Of a DNA stretch of 59,984 nucleotides, positions 42,693 through 52,313 are shown piece after piece. The first letter of the stretch is position 1; each line of letters opens with the position of its first letter. The position numbers were made by a program, and so were the translations under genes. A model generated the notes under the pieces. It saw only the letters and a program-made list of their open reading frames with translations. It had not been told where the DNA came from and ran no database searches. Source of the stretch: Firmicutes bacterium HGW-Firmicutes-7. Its GTDB lineage: Bacteria > Bacillota > Clostridia > Lachnospirales > Vallitaleaceae. The stretch spans positions 1-59,984 of the forward strand of contig PGZO01000027.1 in assembly GCA_002841375.1 (NCBI GenBank), given 5' to 3'.

Positions 42693-42774
42693 CTTTCTTG
42701 CATAAGTACAATAAAACAAACAGAATTCACTGTTTATCGTTGTATTAAATGTACTTTTAAAATTAGCAAGAAAG
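42693..42774 (-). promoter_or_regulatory. Leader hairpin overlapping the leader peptide codons
   Basis: The leader codons CTT TCT TGC (42774-42766) pair exactly with GCAAGAAAG (42701-42693), and the arms extend through AAGTACA/TGTACTT. The stem would form when no ribosome occupies the leader ORF and would be disrupted by a stalled ribosome. This matches the usual scheme of ribosome-mediated attenuation. Confidence 0.6.
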
Positions 42775-42783
42775 ATTAATCAT
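42763..42783 (-). CDS. Leader peptide MINLSC of the ABC-F gene
   Basis: A six-codon ORF (ATG ATT AAT CTT TCT TGC TAA) with GAGGTG five bases before it, and 29 bases downstream of a near-perfect promoter. Very short leader ORFs like this act as antibiotic sensors ahead of resistance genes. Peptide identity inferred from sequence only. Confidence 0.65.
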   Translation of the reverse strand: MINLSC

Positions 42784-42811
42784 TTTTTCACCTCAAGTTT
42801 CAATTTATATC

Positions 42812-42840
42812 ATTGTACTATTATATATCGAAAAAGTCAA
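42812..42840 (-). promoter_or_regulatory. Promoter of the ABC-F leader
   Basis: On the - strand TTGACT (42840-42835), 17 bases, TACAAT (42817-42812). The predicted transcript starts near 42805 and reads first the leader ORF and then the attenuator. Confidence 0.75.
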
Positions 42841-43103
42841 CAAAGAGTAAATCAAAGAGTAAATCAAGTATATTATATCATCAACCCATCATTTCCATAG
42901 CTTCCAGAAGTTCCCTTTTTTGACATTGACACCACCGTCTCCACATGTGTGGTTTTAGGAAACATATATATTTCAAATTTTATTTTATTTAATAGTCGTT
43001 TTTAAAATGATTTCGTTTTTTCAATTTACGATATTTGCTGATTTATTCCATTAAATGTAATATATTTAACAATAAAATGACTTCATCGTCTGTTTTTCAG
43101 TTA
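42841..43103. other. Intergenic region with a small tandem repeat
   Basis: A direct repeat CAAAGAGTAAAT occurs twice at 42841-42864. No ORF or other element seen in the roughly 260 bases before the yneA-like gene. Confidence 0.4.
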
Positions 43104-43397
43104 TTATTTTACAATTGGTAATGTAAGTCGTTCCCCTGCATAAATAGTAGTATCTTTTATTGAGTTCATAATCTTTACTTCAGAAATATACTTGTCCAAA
43201 TCGTAATAATTATCGTTCATATATTCATGAGCAATATCCCATAATGTATCATTTGTCTGAATAGTAATAACTATATAGGTTTTAGTTGGTACAGAACTAG
43301 CACCTATAACTGTATTATTTAAAAAGTTTAATATAAATATGGATATTAAAATGATACTAATAAAAAATATAACACCATTTGATTTTTTCTGCTTCAT
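43104..43397 (-). CDS. yneA: YneA-like LysM protein (SOS cell-division inhibitor candidate)
   Basis: 97 residues: N-terminal membrane anchor (about 10-28, GVIFFISIILISIFILNFL) and a LysM domain (about 43-95, KTYIVITIQTNDTLWDIAHE ... YAGERLTLPIV). The division inhibitor YneA of Bacillus has this same layout and lies divergent to lexA, as here. LexA boxes lie within its promoter. Start ATG 43397 after GGGAGTG; the ATG at 43406 is within that site. The role in blocking division during DNA damage is inferred from layout and position. Confidence 0.78.
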   Translation of the reverse strand: MKQKKSNGVIFFISIILISIFILNFLNNTVIGASSVPTKTYIVITIQTNDTLWDIAHEYMNDNYYDLDKYISEVKIMNSIKDTTIYAGERLTLPIVK

Positions 43398-43435
43398 AAT
43401 AGACACTCCCTTTTTCTAATTAATCGACATCAAGT

Positions 43436-43564
43436 CGAATGTTCGTTCGCCTAATTATATTATATGCGAATGAGTGTTCTGTGTCAACATTTTTTTCGCA
43501 AAAATGAGAACATTCGTTTGATATATTGTTAATTATATGTTATAATTGTCTAGAACATACATTC
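43436..43564. promoter_or_regulatory. Divergent yneA/lexA control region with SOS boxes
   Basis: Sites close to the Firmicutes LexA box GAACNNNNGTTC: 43436-43449 (CGAATGTTCGTTCG), 43467-43480 (CGAATGAGTGTTCT), 43507-43520 (AGAACATTCGTTTG) and a weaker GAACATACATTC at 43553-43564. Promoters: yneA (- strand) TTGACA/TATAAT with 17 bases, whose spacer holds the second box; lexA (+ strand) TTGATA (43518-43523)/TATAAT (43541-43546) with 17 bases, where the third box overlaps the -35. Binding by LexA is inferred. Confidence 0.78.
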
Positions 43565-43620
43565 TTTACCTGTTATGAATGGTACTATTTTAGAAAATTA
43601 CATTATTAGGGGTGATTATT

Positions 43621-44235
43621 TTGGCGACAGATTTAAGTGATAAACAACAAATAATATTGAACTTTTTAAAACAAGAAACAATAAATAAGGGCTATCCGCC
43701 TTCAGTACGTGAGATCTGTGAAGCAGTTGGTTTAAAATCTACATCAACCGTTCACGGTCATCTGGAACGACTTGAAAAGAAAGGTCTTATACGTAGAGAC
43801 CCAACAAAACCTAGAGCAATTGAAATTGTTGATGATGATTTCCAACTAGCGAGAAGAGAAATGGTGAATGTACCCATTATTGGAAAAGTAGCAGCCGGTT
43901 CCCCTATTTTAGCTGTTGAAAATATTGAAGACTACTTCCCTCTTCCTGTTAACTATGTACCGAATACAGATGCTTTTATGTTAAGAGTAAAAGGGGATAG
44001 CATGATTAATGTAGGGATCTTTGAAGATGATCTTATCCTTGTACAGCAACAAAAAACTGCAAGAAATGGTGAAATAGTCGTAGCGTTACTAGAAGATTCT
44101 GCTACTGTTAAGACTTTTTATAAAGAAAAAGACTATGTGCGACTCCAACCAGAGAACGATTTTTTGAAGCCAATTATTGTACAAGATGTTTCTATATTAG
44201 GTAAAGTTGTAGGCCTATACCGAACTTTATTATAA
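43621..44235 (+). CDS. lexA: LexA repressor
   Basis: 204 residues. The N-terminal winged helix ([39 protein letters not shown]) is followed by the self-cleavage site Ala92-Gly93 (KVAAGSPIL), the catalytic Ser127 (GDSM) and Lys164 (ATVK). The whole protein is intact and standard. The gene starts with TTG at 43621, behind AGGGGTGAT; the GTG at 43612 overlaps this site. It represses itself and the divergent yneA-like gene. An intrinsic terminator follows. Confidence 0.95.
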   Translation: MATDLSDKQQIILNFLKQETINKGYPPSVREICEAVGLKSTSTVHGHLERLEKKGLIRRDPTKPRAIEIVDDDFQLARREMVNVPIIGKVAAGSPILAVENIEDYFPLPVNYVPNTDAFMLRVKGDSMINVGIFEDDLILVQQQKTARNGEIVVALLEDSATVKTFYKEKDYVRLQPENDFLKPIIVQDVSILGKVVGLYRTLL

Positions 44236-44302
44236 TTTTCAATCTAACGAAGAAGTCCTCCACTTTTTTATAATAGGATACATTATAATCTTTAATTAAA
44301 AC

Positions 44303-44343
44303 AAAGATAGTTTATCATATCATTGATTGACTATCTTTTTATA
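44303..44343 (+). terminator. Terminator of lexA
   Basis: AAAGATAGT and ACTATCTTT pair around a 20-base loop, followed by TTAT. It is one of two hairpins in the gap between lexA and rsfS. Confidence 0.5.
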
Positions 44344-44361
44344 TACATTTATTTAATACGC

Positions 44362-44391
44362 AAAAAAAATAAGCATAATACTTATTTTTTT
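44362..44391. terminator. Bidirectional terminator between lexA and rsfS
   Basis: AAAAAAAATAAG (44362-44373) and CTTATTTTTTT (44381-44391) pair around seven bases. The A/T runs on both sides serve both converging genes. Confidence 0.7.
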
Positions 44392-44444
44392 GATTTAATC
44401 AAATATAAAATGGAACTCAAATCGCTTAAGTTGACATAATAATA

Positions 44445-44813
44445 TTATTGACCACTAGTTGTGTTAGGTTCAAAACTTATTTGCTTTCCATCAGACCAGA
44501 TACGTTCTAAATCATAAAACAATCGATCGTCTTTACCAAAAATATGAATAATTACATCATTATAATCTAGTAAGATCCAAGTTGCTGTATTATACCCTTC
44601 AACATGTTTAGCTACATAACCAGCTTTTTCTAATTGTTCCTCTGTATTATCAATTAATGATTTTACATGATTAGGATTATTTCCGTGAGCTATTATGAAA
44701 TAATCGGCCATAACTGTAACATCTCTTATATCTAAAATTTTAATATCAACTGCTTGCTTATCATCAAGCGCCTTATGAACTATTTCAACCATCTTTAATG
44801 CATCGTTTGCCAT
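44445..44813 (-). CDS. rsfS: Ribosome silencing factor RsfS
   Basis: 122 residues of the RsfS/Iojap family: VEIVHKALDDKQAVDIKILD, ADYFIIAHGNNPNHVKSL, and the end WILLDYNDVIIHIF. The protein binds L14 and stops subunit joining during starvation. Conserved position downstream of nadD-yqeK, with 20 bases between. Start ATG 44813 after GGAAATAT. Confidence 0.93.
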   Translation of the reverse strand: MANDALKMVEIVHKALDDKQAVDIKILDIRDVTVMADYFIIAHGNNPNHVKSLIDNTEEQLEKAGYVAKHVEGYNTATWILLDYNDVIIHIFGKDDRLFYDLERIWSDGKQISFEPNTTSGQ

Positions 44814-44833
44814 GAGTAATATTTCCTTTCTAA

Positions 44834-46021
44834 TTAATCATTTGAATTGTTATAGAACAAAAATGTTTCTAATGTTCTAGAATCTATTGCACTTTTCTTG
44901 CGTTCCAAAAATTCAAGGGTGTCTTTCAATATTTCTAGCAAAGTATCGTCCAAGGATACGGTAGCGAGCTGTCTAATGAATTCTATCCTTGGAAAAGCTG
45001 TTCTGTTTGGTTCAATATAATCAGCTATATAAATAATCTTGTCTAAATTAGTCATGTTCGGCTTACCGGTAGTATGGCATTCAATTGCACTGAGTATCTC
45101 TTCATCAATGACACCATATACTTCTTTTGCAATAATAGGTCCAAGTTTTGCATGTAATAAATCAGGACTATCTTTTTCAGCTTGTGTTATGCATATTGAA
45201 TGCATTTTCGTAAGCTCATTTTGCCTTTTTTTATTCATCCCTTTTGCACAATCATGAAGCAACGCTGCAATTGATGCCTTTTCAGCATCCACACCATACT
45301 GTTTGGCCAATTTTACGGCAACTGCTTCAACGGCTATTGAATGTAAATATTTTTTCTCTGATAAATTTTTCTTTAATTTCTTTTTTACTTCGTCAAGGTA
45401 CATATTAACATAAATTGAAGCCTTATATAGTTCATGATCAATAATGTACTGTTCAACTGAGACTGGAACCATATTGCTAATTGAAATATTTTTACTTATT
45501 AGCGTTCTAATTTCAGAGGATGAGATATCCATTTTAGGCATGTCAACTGTCAGAATCGTTGCTTGATAATTTTTCTTTAAGTATGCAATACGATCGTGGA
45601 TTTCATGTTCAAAACCTGGTCGATTTAATACAAGAAATTTAGCAATCTTAAAGAGATGCTTTGTGTTATGCCAACTAGTCAAATTCATTAAAGAATCAGC
45701 ACCAATAATCAAGAAATAGTTGTTGTCGGGATGTTCTTTTATTAAAGCTTTAAGTGTATCTACCGTATAAGAACTGCCCTTACGTTTCATTTCTATATCA
45801 GAAATAGTGAAATCATCATACTTCTCTATAGCTAGCATGCACATATTCCACCGGTGTGCTTTATCAACAATATAGAAATCACTTTCTTTATGTGGAGGAG
45901 CTCCCGTTGGGATAAATAGTATTTCATCATAATTTCCAGTTGCATACACACATTGAGCCATCGTCAAATGAGCTAAGTGTATAGGGTTAAATGTACCACC
46001 TAAAATTGCAATATTCTTCAT
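44834..46021 (-). CDS. nadD: NadD-YqeK fusion: nicotinate nucleotide adenylyltransferase and HD phosphohydrolase
   Basis: 395 residues. First part: IAILGGTFNPIHLAHLTMAQ (nucleotidyltransferase start, with HLAH where HxGH is usual) and the late DISSSEIRTLI motif; it makes NaAD in NAD synthesis. Second part from about 195: a YqeK-like HD domain with LHSIAVEAVA and ALLHDCAKGM (metal ligands), which in Bacillus degrades Ap4A. Separate genes in Bacillus, fused here and in many clostridia. Start ATG 46021 behind AAGGATGG; the longer frame from 46069 lacks a site. Confidence 0.93.
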   Translation of the reverse strand: MKNIAILGGTFNPIHLAHLTMAQCVYATGNYDEILFIPTGAPPHKESDFYIVDKAHRWNMCMLAIEKYDDFTISDIEMKRKGSSYTVDTLKALIKEHPDNNYFLIIGADSLMNLTSWHNTKHLFKIAKFLVLNRPGFEHEIHDRIAYLKKNYQATILTVDMPKMDISSSEIRTLISKNISISNMVPVSVEQYIIDHELYKASIYVNMYLDEVKKKLKKNLSEKKYLHSIAVEAVAVKLAKQYGVDAEKASIAALLHDCAKGMNKKRQNELTKMHSICITQAEKDSPDLLHAKLGPIIAKEVYGVIDEEILSAIECHTTGKPNMTNLDKIIYIADYIEPNRTAFPRIEFIRQLATVSLDDTLLEILKDTLEFLERKKSAIDSRTLETFLFYNNSND

Positions 46022-46052
46022 ATAACCATCCTTCTCACTTGTTGAAATGGCT

Positions 46053-46346
46053 TTATTTTGGTAGTTCAATTGTTTTATTATCCTTTGAAGGCCTATATAA
46101 AACTATTTTTCTTCCAATTTGCTGTACAACATCTGAACGAGTTCTTTCTGAAAGAATATTCGCCATTTCTCTAGGATCTTCTAAACAATTTTTAAGAACA
46201 TTAATTTTGACTAATTCTCTTGCTTCTAACGCATCTGAAATGCCTTCTGTTACTTCTGGTCCAAGTCCTGCTTTACCAACTTGATAAATAGGTTCTATTA
46301 AATTTGCTAAGCCACGTAGATAAGCTCTTTGTTTACTTGTTATCAT
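46053..46346 (-). CDS. yhbY: YhbY-family RNA-binding protein
   Basis: 97 residues. The CRM domain shows in MITSKQRAYLRGLANLIEPI, then QVGKAGLGPEVTEGI and the closing GRKIVLYRPS. It binds pre-50S rRNA and helps subunit assembly. Start ATG 46346 behind AAGGAG; the track up to 46379 is only an extension. Fits between obgE and nadD-yqeK. Confidence 0.92.
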   Translation of the reverse strand: MITSKQRAYLRGLANLIEPIYQVGKAGLGPEVTEGISDALEARELVKINVLKNCLEDPREMANILSERTRSDVVQQIGRKIVLYRPSKDNKTIELPK

Positions 46347-46356
46347 AAGTTTCTCC

Positions 46357-47925
<1,569 letters not shown>

Positions 47926-48210
47926 TTATTCAGCCTTAGGATGTACAGATACTTGTTTTTTATCTCTGCCTTTTCTTTCAAACTTAACAACTCCATCAAC
48001 TAATGCAAAAAGAGTATCGTCTCCACCTCTACCTACATTCGTTCCTGGATGAATTTTAGTTCCACGTTGTCTATATAAAATATTTCCAGCTAAAACAAAT
48101 TGTCCGTCTGCTCTCTTAGCACCTAATCTCTTAGATTCAGAGTCTCTACCGTTTCTAGTAGAACCAACTCCTTTTTTATGAGCAAACAATTGAAGGTTCA
48201 TTCTTAACAT
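47926..48210 (-). CDS. rpmA: 50S ribosomal protein L27
   Basis: 94 residues. The protein starts [18 protein letters not shown], so it has the Firmicutes N-terminal extension that must be cut after LQLF by the protease Prp to give the AHKKG end that reaches the peptidyl transferase centre. The rest ([30 protein letters not shown]) is standard L27. Its neighbour upstream in the operon is that very protease. Confidence 0.97.
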   Translation of the reverse strand: MLRMNLQLFAHKKGVGSTRNGRDSESKRLGAKRADGQFVLAGNILYRQRGTKIHPGTNVGRGGDDTLFALVDGVVKFERKGRDKKQVSVHPKAE

Positions 48211-48213
48211 GGT

Positions 48214-48537
48214 TTACACCTCCTCGTTCAGTATATCTATATTATTGCAGTATTGTTGATTAATTCCTTGAATTCCTAAATTAAAAGCACTTAACAGGAG
48301 TTTACTTTCCTCGCTTATATTTGAAATGAGTTGAAAACGTATAAAGCCATCTTTTTCTCTCACGGTACAATCAAATACATCTTTGGTAAAAGTTTCAATT
48401 GAATTGACAGTATTTATTGCTAATACTGATACAGAAGCACAAACAATGTCCTTTCCATAATCATCAAAATTAGCATGACCTAACATTTCAAATCCTATTA
48501 ATTGATCTTTTTTAAATAATAATATGACTTTTACCAT
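48214..48537 (-). CDS. prp: Ribosomal-processing cysteine protease Prp
   Basis: 107 residues. The catalytic pair is the His in MLGHANFDDYGKDIVCASVS and the Cys in the same stretch. It cuts the N-terminal extension off L27, which is essential in Staphylococcus. Lies between rplU and rpmA with gaps of two and three bases, a tight operon. Start ATG 48537. Confidence 0.9.
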   Translation of the reverse strand: MVKVILLFKKDQLIGFEMLGHANFDDYGKDIVCASVSVLAINTVNSIETFTKDVFDCTVREKDGFIRFQLISNISEESKLLLSAFNLGIQGINQQYCNNIDILNEEV

Positions 48538-48539
48538 AA

Positions 48540-48851
48540 CTATGCGTTAATCTTTTCGATTGTAACTTCAGTAAATGGTTGTCTGTGACCTTGTTTTTTG
48601 TGGTAAGTTGTTTTTGGTTTGTATTTGTAAATAATAATCTTCTTACCTCTTCCAACTCTAGCTACTTTACCAGTAACGGTAGCGTTCGCTAGTAATGGGT
48701 TTCCTACATTTAATCCGTTTTCATTAGAGATCATTAAGACTTGATCAAAAGTAACTGTTTCGCCATCTTCAAGGCCTAACTTCTCAACTCTAACAACATC
48801 ACCTTCAGAAACTTTGTATTGTTTTCCACCTGTTGTAATAATTGCGTACAT
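48540..48851 (-). CDS. rplU: 50S ribosomal protein L21
   Basis: 103 residues: [57 protein letters not shown]. Standard length and content. First gene of the operon rplU-prp-rpmA, behind GGAGGTG and an L21-type leader. Confidence 0.97.
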   Translation of the reverse strand: MYAIITTGGKQYKVSEGDVVRVEKLGLEDGETVTFDQVLMISNENGLNVGNPLLANATVTGKVARVGRGKKIIIYKYKPKTTYHKKQGHRQPFTEVTIEKINA

Positions 48852-48965
48852 TTTGGCACCTCCTTATTTTTAAGACTCGCCGAAGCTTGGTGGCTTAGTA
48901 GCACTTGAACCTATTCGAGCGGTTATACCGTCTTTTAGAGTACCATAATTGTTTATATATGTCAA
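48852..48965 (-). promoter_or_regulatory. Promoter and L21 leader RNA of the rplU operon
   Basis: On the - strand TTGACA (48965-48960) and TACTCT (48942-48937) are 17 bases apart; the leader after it is about 80 nucleotides with a GACGGTATAACCGC hairpin and a CCACCAAGCTTCGG stretch near the GGAGGTG site. The leader position and features fit the L21 leader family, in which excess ribosomal protein represses its own synthesis. The match is by appearance only. Confidence 0.65.
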
Positions 48966-49064
48966 GATAAATAAAATAATACAATCTATAACCAACAGTT
49001 CTTTGTATTGCATATCAACAAAACTGTCAACAAATCAGTAATATGAATAACCTTTTTAATACAG

Positions 49065-49104
49065 TTAAAAAGGAACTGCTACACAACTCACGTTGTGCAA
49101 CAGC
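49065..49104 (-). terminator. Terminator downstream of the GlcG-like remnant
   Basis: On the - strand CTGTTGCACAAC and GTTGTGTAGCAG pair (one bulge and one mismatch) around a short loop, followed by TTCCTTTTT. Confidence 0.6.
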
Positions 49105-49133
49105 CCCCCTCCTAAATTTTGACTTTATATTTA

Positions 49134-49320
49134 TTATAGTAATTCAGACTTATAAACGTCTAAGGCAGCTTGAGCAACCTTCATATCATCATCTACAGAA
49201 CCACCACTTACCCCTATACCTCCGATAACTTTACCATTATAATCAAGTGGAAATCCACCACCAAATATAATCATTCTTGATACATTTTGGAGCCCATATA
49301 AATAAGCCCAATAGATTTTT
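49134..49320 (-). pseudogene. GlcG/HbpS-family protein fragment
   Basis: The frame reads LYGLQNVSRMIIFGGGFPLD, NGKVIGGIGVSGGSVDDDMK, AQAALDVYKS and stops at 49134. This is the C-terminal half of the family (about 135-145 residues); the N-terminal half has been lost and the upstream sequence shows no start. The GVSGG motif is intact. The family binds haem or acts in glycolate use; this copy is not functional. Confidence 0.75.
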
Positions 49321-49367
49321 TAATTAGATCCGTATCTCTTTTATTCAGTTTTTATATTTACCCTATA

Positions 49368-49589
49368 TTATAACGCTAGCCCATTCAACAAATCCTTCAA
49401 TTTTTTCATTTCATCTACGCTTATAGTTAGACCTTTACCCATTTTATCATCCTCTGGTGACCATTCTCGAATATCGTATTTAGCTTCACGATCATTCCAA
49501 CTTATTAAGCGCAATTCCTTTGTCCATCCTTTGGACGATTCAGAGAGGACGCCAAGTTTTTCCTTGATTTCAAATTTTATGTCTGCCAT
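49368..49589 (-). CDS. YdbC/PC4-like DNA-binding protein
   Basis: 73 residues. The pattern MADIKFEIKEKLGVLSESSK, GWTKELRLISWNDREAKYDI and RxWxP (REWSPEDDKMGKG) with LTISVDEMKKLKDLL at the end matches the YdbC group, a bacterial PC4-type single-stranded DNA-binding fold. Starts ATG 49589 with GGAGGAAT in front. Stand-alone. Confidence 0.88.
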   Translation of the reverse strand: MADIKFEIKEKLGVLSESSKGWTKELRLISWNDREAKYDIREWSPEDDKMGKGLTISVDEMKKLKDLLNGLAL

Positions 49590-49767
49590 CTATATTCCTC
49601 CACTTACTTTTGTTAATAGTTGCTACTTCAATATTATATATCACCATCATTATATCATAAAGTAATTATACTTTGAAGAAGCTACCAACTTTAGTGTTCA
49701 AGTTATAACGTTACTTTATTCATTAGCATATTATAAAAGTAAAGAATTTATAACGAGAGATTTTTTA

Positions 49768-50298
49768 ATGTATTATTATCCCAAATATTTATATGCACAA
49801 AAAACATATGACACCCTACGTCCTATTAATGATTATACTTCCGTGGCACAAGTAAGTGGTGGACCATTAGCGCCTGGTATAAATGGAACGGTTACTTTTA
49901 AAGATGTACCCGGCGGTACTGAAGTGTCAGTTGTAATAAATAATCTTCCACCTTATCGTCCAGCTACGAACGATCAAGCACCAATAGGCCCCTTTGGGTT
50001 TCATCTTCATGAAAATGGTACTTGTGAAGTAGGAGATCCTAATTCACCATTTGAAGCTGCAGGTGAACACTGGAATCCAACAAACCAACCGCATGGAAAT
50101 CATGCAGGAGATTTTCCAGTATTGTTCTCCAATAATGGATACAGCAAAATGTGTTTTTTTACTGATAAATTTCGTGCACAAGATGCTATAGGTAAGGCCG
50201 TTATTATACATCAAAATCCGGATGATTATAGAAGCCAACCTGCTGGCGATGCTGGTAAACGTTTAGCATGTGGCGTTGTAATAAAATTAAATGAATAA
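49768..50298 (+). CDS. sodC: Cu/Zn superoxide dismutase-like protein
   Basis: 176 residues. Conserved: FGFHLHENGTCEVGD (two copper His and one Cys), GEHWNPTNQPHGNHAGDFP (His and Asp for zinc and copper) and DDYRSQPAGDAGKRLACGVV (with the Arg). So all metal ligands are in place. The N-terminal region is short with no signal peptide, whereas most bacterial SodC is exported. The ribosome-binding site is weak (ACGAGAGA). Cytoplasmic or spore location is inferred from lack of signal. Confidence 0.88.
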   Translation: MYYYPKYLYAQKTYDTLRPINDYTSVAQVSGGPLAPGINGTVTFKDVPGGTEVSVVINNLPPYRPATNDQAPIGPFGFHLHENGTCEVGDPNSPFEAAGEHWNPTNQPHGNHAGDFPVLFSNNGYSKMCFFTDKFRAQDAIGKAVIIHQNPDDYRSQPAGDAGKRLACGVVIKLNE

Positions 50299-50320
50299 CC
50301 ACAGCTTTAGATATGTAAAA

Positions 50321-50352
50321 AGCCAATTGCATCTATTTAAATGCAATTGGCT
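50321..50352. terminator. Bidirectional terminator between sodC and the RNase G gene
   Basis: AGCCAATTGCAT and ATGCAATTGGCT are perfect complements around an eight-base loop. An A-run precedes and CCTTT follows, serving the two converging genes. Confidence 0.8.
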
Positions 50353-50384
50353 CCTTTAAATTAATCTTTGTTGAGCTAAAGAAA

Positions 50385-51587
50385 TTAGTTTTTTCTAAGA
50401 TCTTTGAATTTATCATAAATATTTTTATCTGCTTTTTTCCTTGTAACTTCAACTAATCCTAATGGGGTCATATCAACTAAAGTAGTTTTAATTCGGTCCT
50501 CTAGAAATATGGCTTCCAATGTATCAAGAAGCTGTTTGTTATGCGCTTCCACTTGCATATCAATAAAATCAATAATAATAATTCCGGAAAGATTTCGAAG
50601 TCTCATTTGTCTAGCAATTTCTTTTGCAGCTTCTATATTTATTGCATAAACTGTATCTTCAAAGTTTTTCTTTCCAACTGATTTTGATGTATTTACATCA
50701 ATTACAATTAAAGCCTCTGTAGGTTGAATAAATAAATTAGCACCCGAGTTAAGCCAAACTTTGTCCTGTAACGCTTTTTCGATTTTTGCGTTAAAACCGA
50801 GTAGCGTATATAAATTATTGGTATCTGTTCTTAGTTCAAAACGATCAGAGATATTATTGTAGAAGTCATCGTTAAAATAGTCCTTCGCACAATTATAAAG
50901 CCCTTCATCATCAAACACATATACATCAACATTATTCTTATATAAATCTCTAATAAGACGAATATAGTTTTGTGGTTCTTTGTATACACATTGATAACTT
51001 TTTCTGAACTTTCCAACTTCACGAATTCTATTAAAGGTAGCAATAAGCATATCACATTCTTTAAGGAGATCGTCTTCTGAAATATCAACAGCATTCGTTC
51101 GAATAATAAACCCATACTCATCATTTAGTACATTGTTATAAATATTTTTCAATCTATATCGTTCTTGAATTTTTTTTACTTTTGAAGAAATACCAATAAA
51201 ACTTTTCTTGTAAGTTAAAACAGAATATCTACCAGTAAGACTGATCATACTGGTCGCAGTTGCAGCCTTAGACATATAAAAATCTTTTGTAATCTGTATT
51301 AAAAGCTCATCCCCAATTTTAGGAGAGTCAGTAGAAGACTTATCGTTCGTATAAATAAAATATTGACCTTCTTCTATCTGCAAAAAAACATCTTTGTCTA
51401 GTCCAATATTTACAAAGGTAGCATTTATTCCCTTTACTACATTAGAGACCTTCCCTATGTATATATTCCCAATTATTGAATGTTGGCTAATTTGCTCGGG
51501 GTGAATTTCAATCAATTGATCTCTATTGTCTAATAGCGCACAATACACAATGTTGTTTTCTAAAGTAGTTATAAATCTATTGTCCAT
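50385..51587 (-). CDS. rng: Ribonuclease E/G family protein
   Basis: 400 residues. N-terminal S1-like region (GNIYIGKVSNVVKGINATFV), then the catalytic core with IVIDVNTSKSVGKKNFEDTV and LSGIIIIDFIDMQ (metal-binding Asp residues). The C-terminus ends just after FKDLRKN, without the CPxC zinc-link motif of E. coli RNase E and G, so dimer-tetramer contacts must differ. Roles in rRNA processing and mRNA decay are known for the family. Lies after the TIGR03936 gene, the usual order in clostridia. Confidence 0.9.
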   Translation of the reverse strand: MDNRFITTLENNIVYCALLDNRDQLIEIHPEQISQHSIIGNIYIGKVSNVVKGINATFVNIGLDKDVFLQIEEGQYFIYTNDKSSTDSPKIGDELLIQITKDFYMSKAATATSMISLTGRYSVLTYKKSFIGISSKVKKIQERYRLKNIYNNVLNDEYGFIIRTNAVDISEDDLLKECDMLIATFNRIREVGKFRKSYQCVYKEPQNYIRLIRDLYKNNVDVYVFDDEGLYNCAKDYFNDDFYNNISDRFELRTDTNNLYTLLGFNAKIEKALQDKVWLNSGANLFIQPTEALIVIDVNTSKSVGKKNFEDTVYAINIEAAKEIARQMRLRNLSGIIIIDFIDMQVEAHNKQLLDTLEAIFLEDRIKTTLVDMTPLGLVEVTRKKADKNIYDKFKDLRKN

Positions 51588-51632
51588 ACAATCACATCCA
51601 TTCTAAGGTGTACTATAGTGTTAATCTTTGAG

Positions 51633-52313
51633 CTAAAAAACTGGTTCTATTGGAACCAATAATGGAATAAAATCTGCATCGCTATGATATAAATCTTCAC
51701 GATGAACCTTATAGTTAAAAGGATTATAGCTGACACCTATAAAATCACATAAAGCACTAAATATAGCATCAGGCTTAACATTGAATGTACTGCCTGTGGC
51801 TAAAGTCATAATAATCTTATTTTCTTCTACTACAAGGCTATAAATACCAGGTTTAATATTAAAATCCTTAATAACACCCTTTTTATTTTTCTTTTTAATG
51901 ATTATGTTATCTTGCAGTGCAAATTCGGCAATGTTTTCTTTTGTTAATACACATTCTTCTTGAATAACACTATATTTTGCTGCACTAACTGAGGCCATCG
52001 CTGAAGGTTCACGGTCATCAATAATAACTGCTGCTTCAATCTTTAACCCATTAGGGCAACATGAATTTATATGGTCTACAATTATCTGTGTGTCCATGTT
52101 TTGAACAAGTTTCATATCAAGATATTCTCCGTCACTTGTAACGCCAACAGATAAAGGGGCAGCAATAGAGAATATTTGATGAGGATTGAAACCTTCTGAG
52201 TAAGCTAAAGGCAATTCTGCTTGTCTAAATATTTTTTGAAAAGTACGCATTAAGTCAAGATGACCAATAAACTTTAATGCACCTGTTTTAGAAAATTTCA
52301 ATCTAACCTTCAT
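51633..52313 (-). CDS. TIGR03936/DUF2344 family protein
   Basis: 226 residues. Opens with MKVRLKFSKTGALKFIGHLD then RTFQKIFRQAELPLAYSEG, followed by FNPHQIFSIAAPLSVGV, hallmarks of the family that pairs with TIGR03960 radical SAM proteins. Its start ATG 52313 lies behind GGAGGAGGTAT inside the end of the upstream gene (11-base overlap), so the two are coupled. Exact reaction unknown; a tRNA or protein modification role has been suggested for the pair. Confidence 0.9.
   Translation of the reverse strand: MKVRLKFSKTGALKFIGHLDLMRTFQKIFRQAELPLAYSEGFNPHQIFSIAAPLSVGVTSDGEYLDMKLVQNMDTQIIVDHINSCCPNGLKIEAAVIIDDREPSAMASVSAAKYSVIQEECVLTKENIAEFALQDNIIIKKKNKKGVIKDFNIKPGIYSLVVEENKIIMTLATGSTFNVKPDAIFSALCDFIGVSYNPFNYKVHREDLYHSDADFIPLLVPIEPVF

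Larger units (their letters stand above)
48966..49367. other. Intergenic region with gene remnant
   Basis: About 400 bases between the rplU leader and the YdbC-like gene. It holds a hairpin terminator near 49065 and the GlcG/HbpS remnant on the - strand. Confidence 0.5.
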
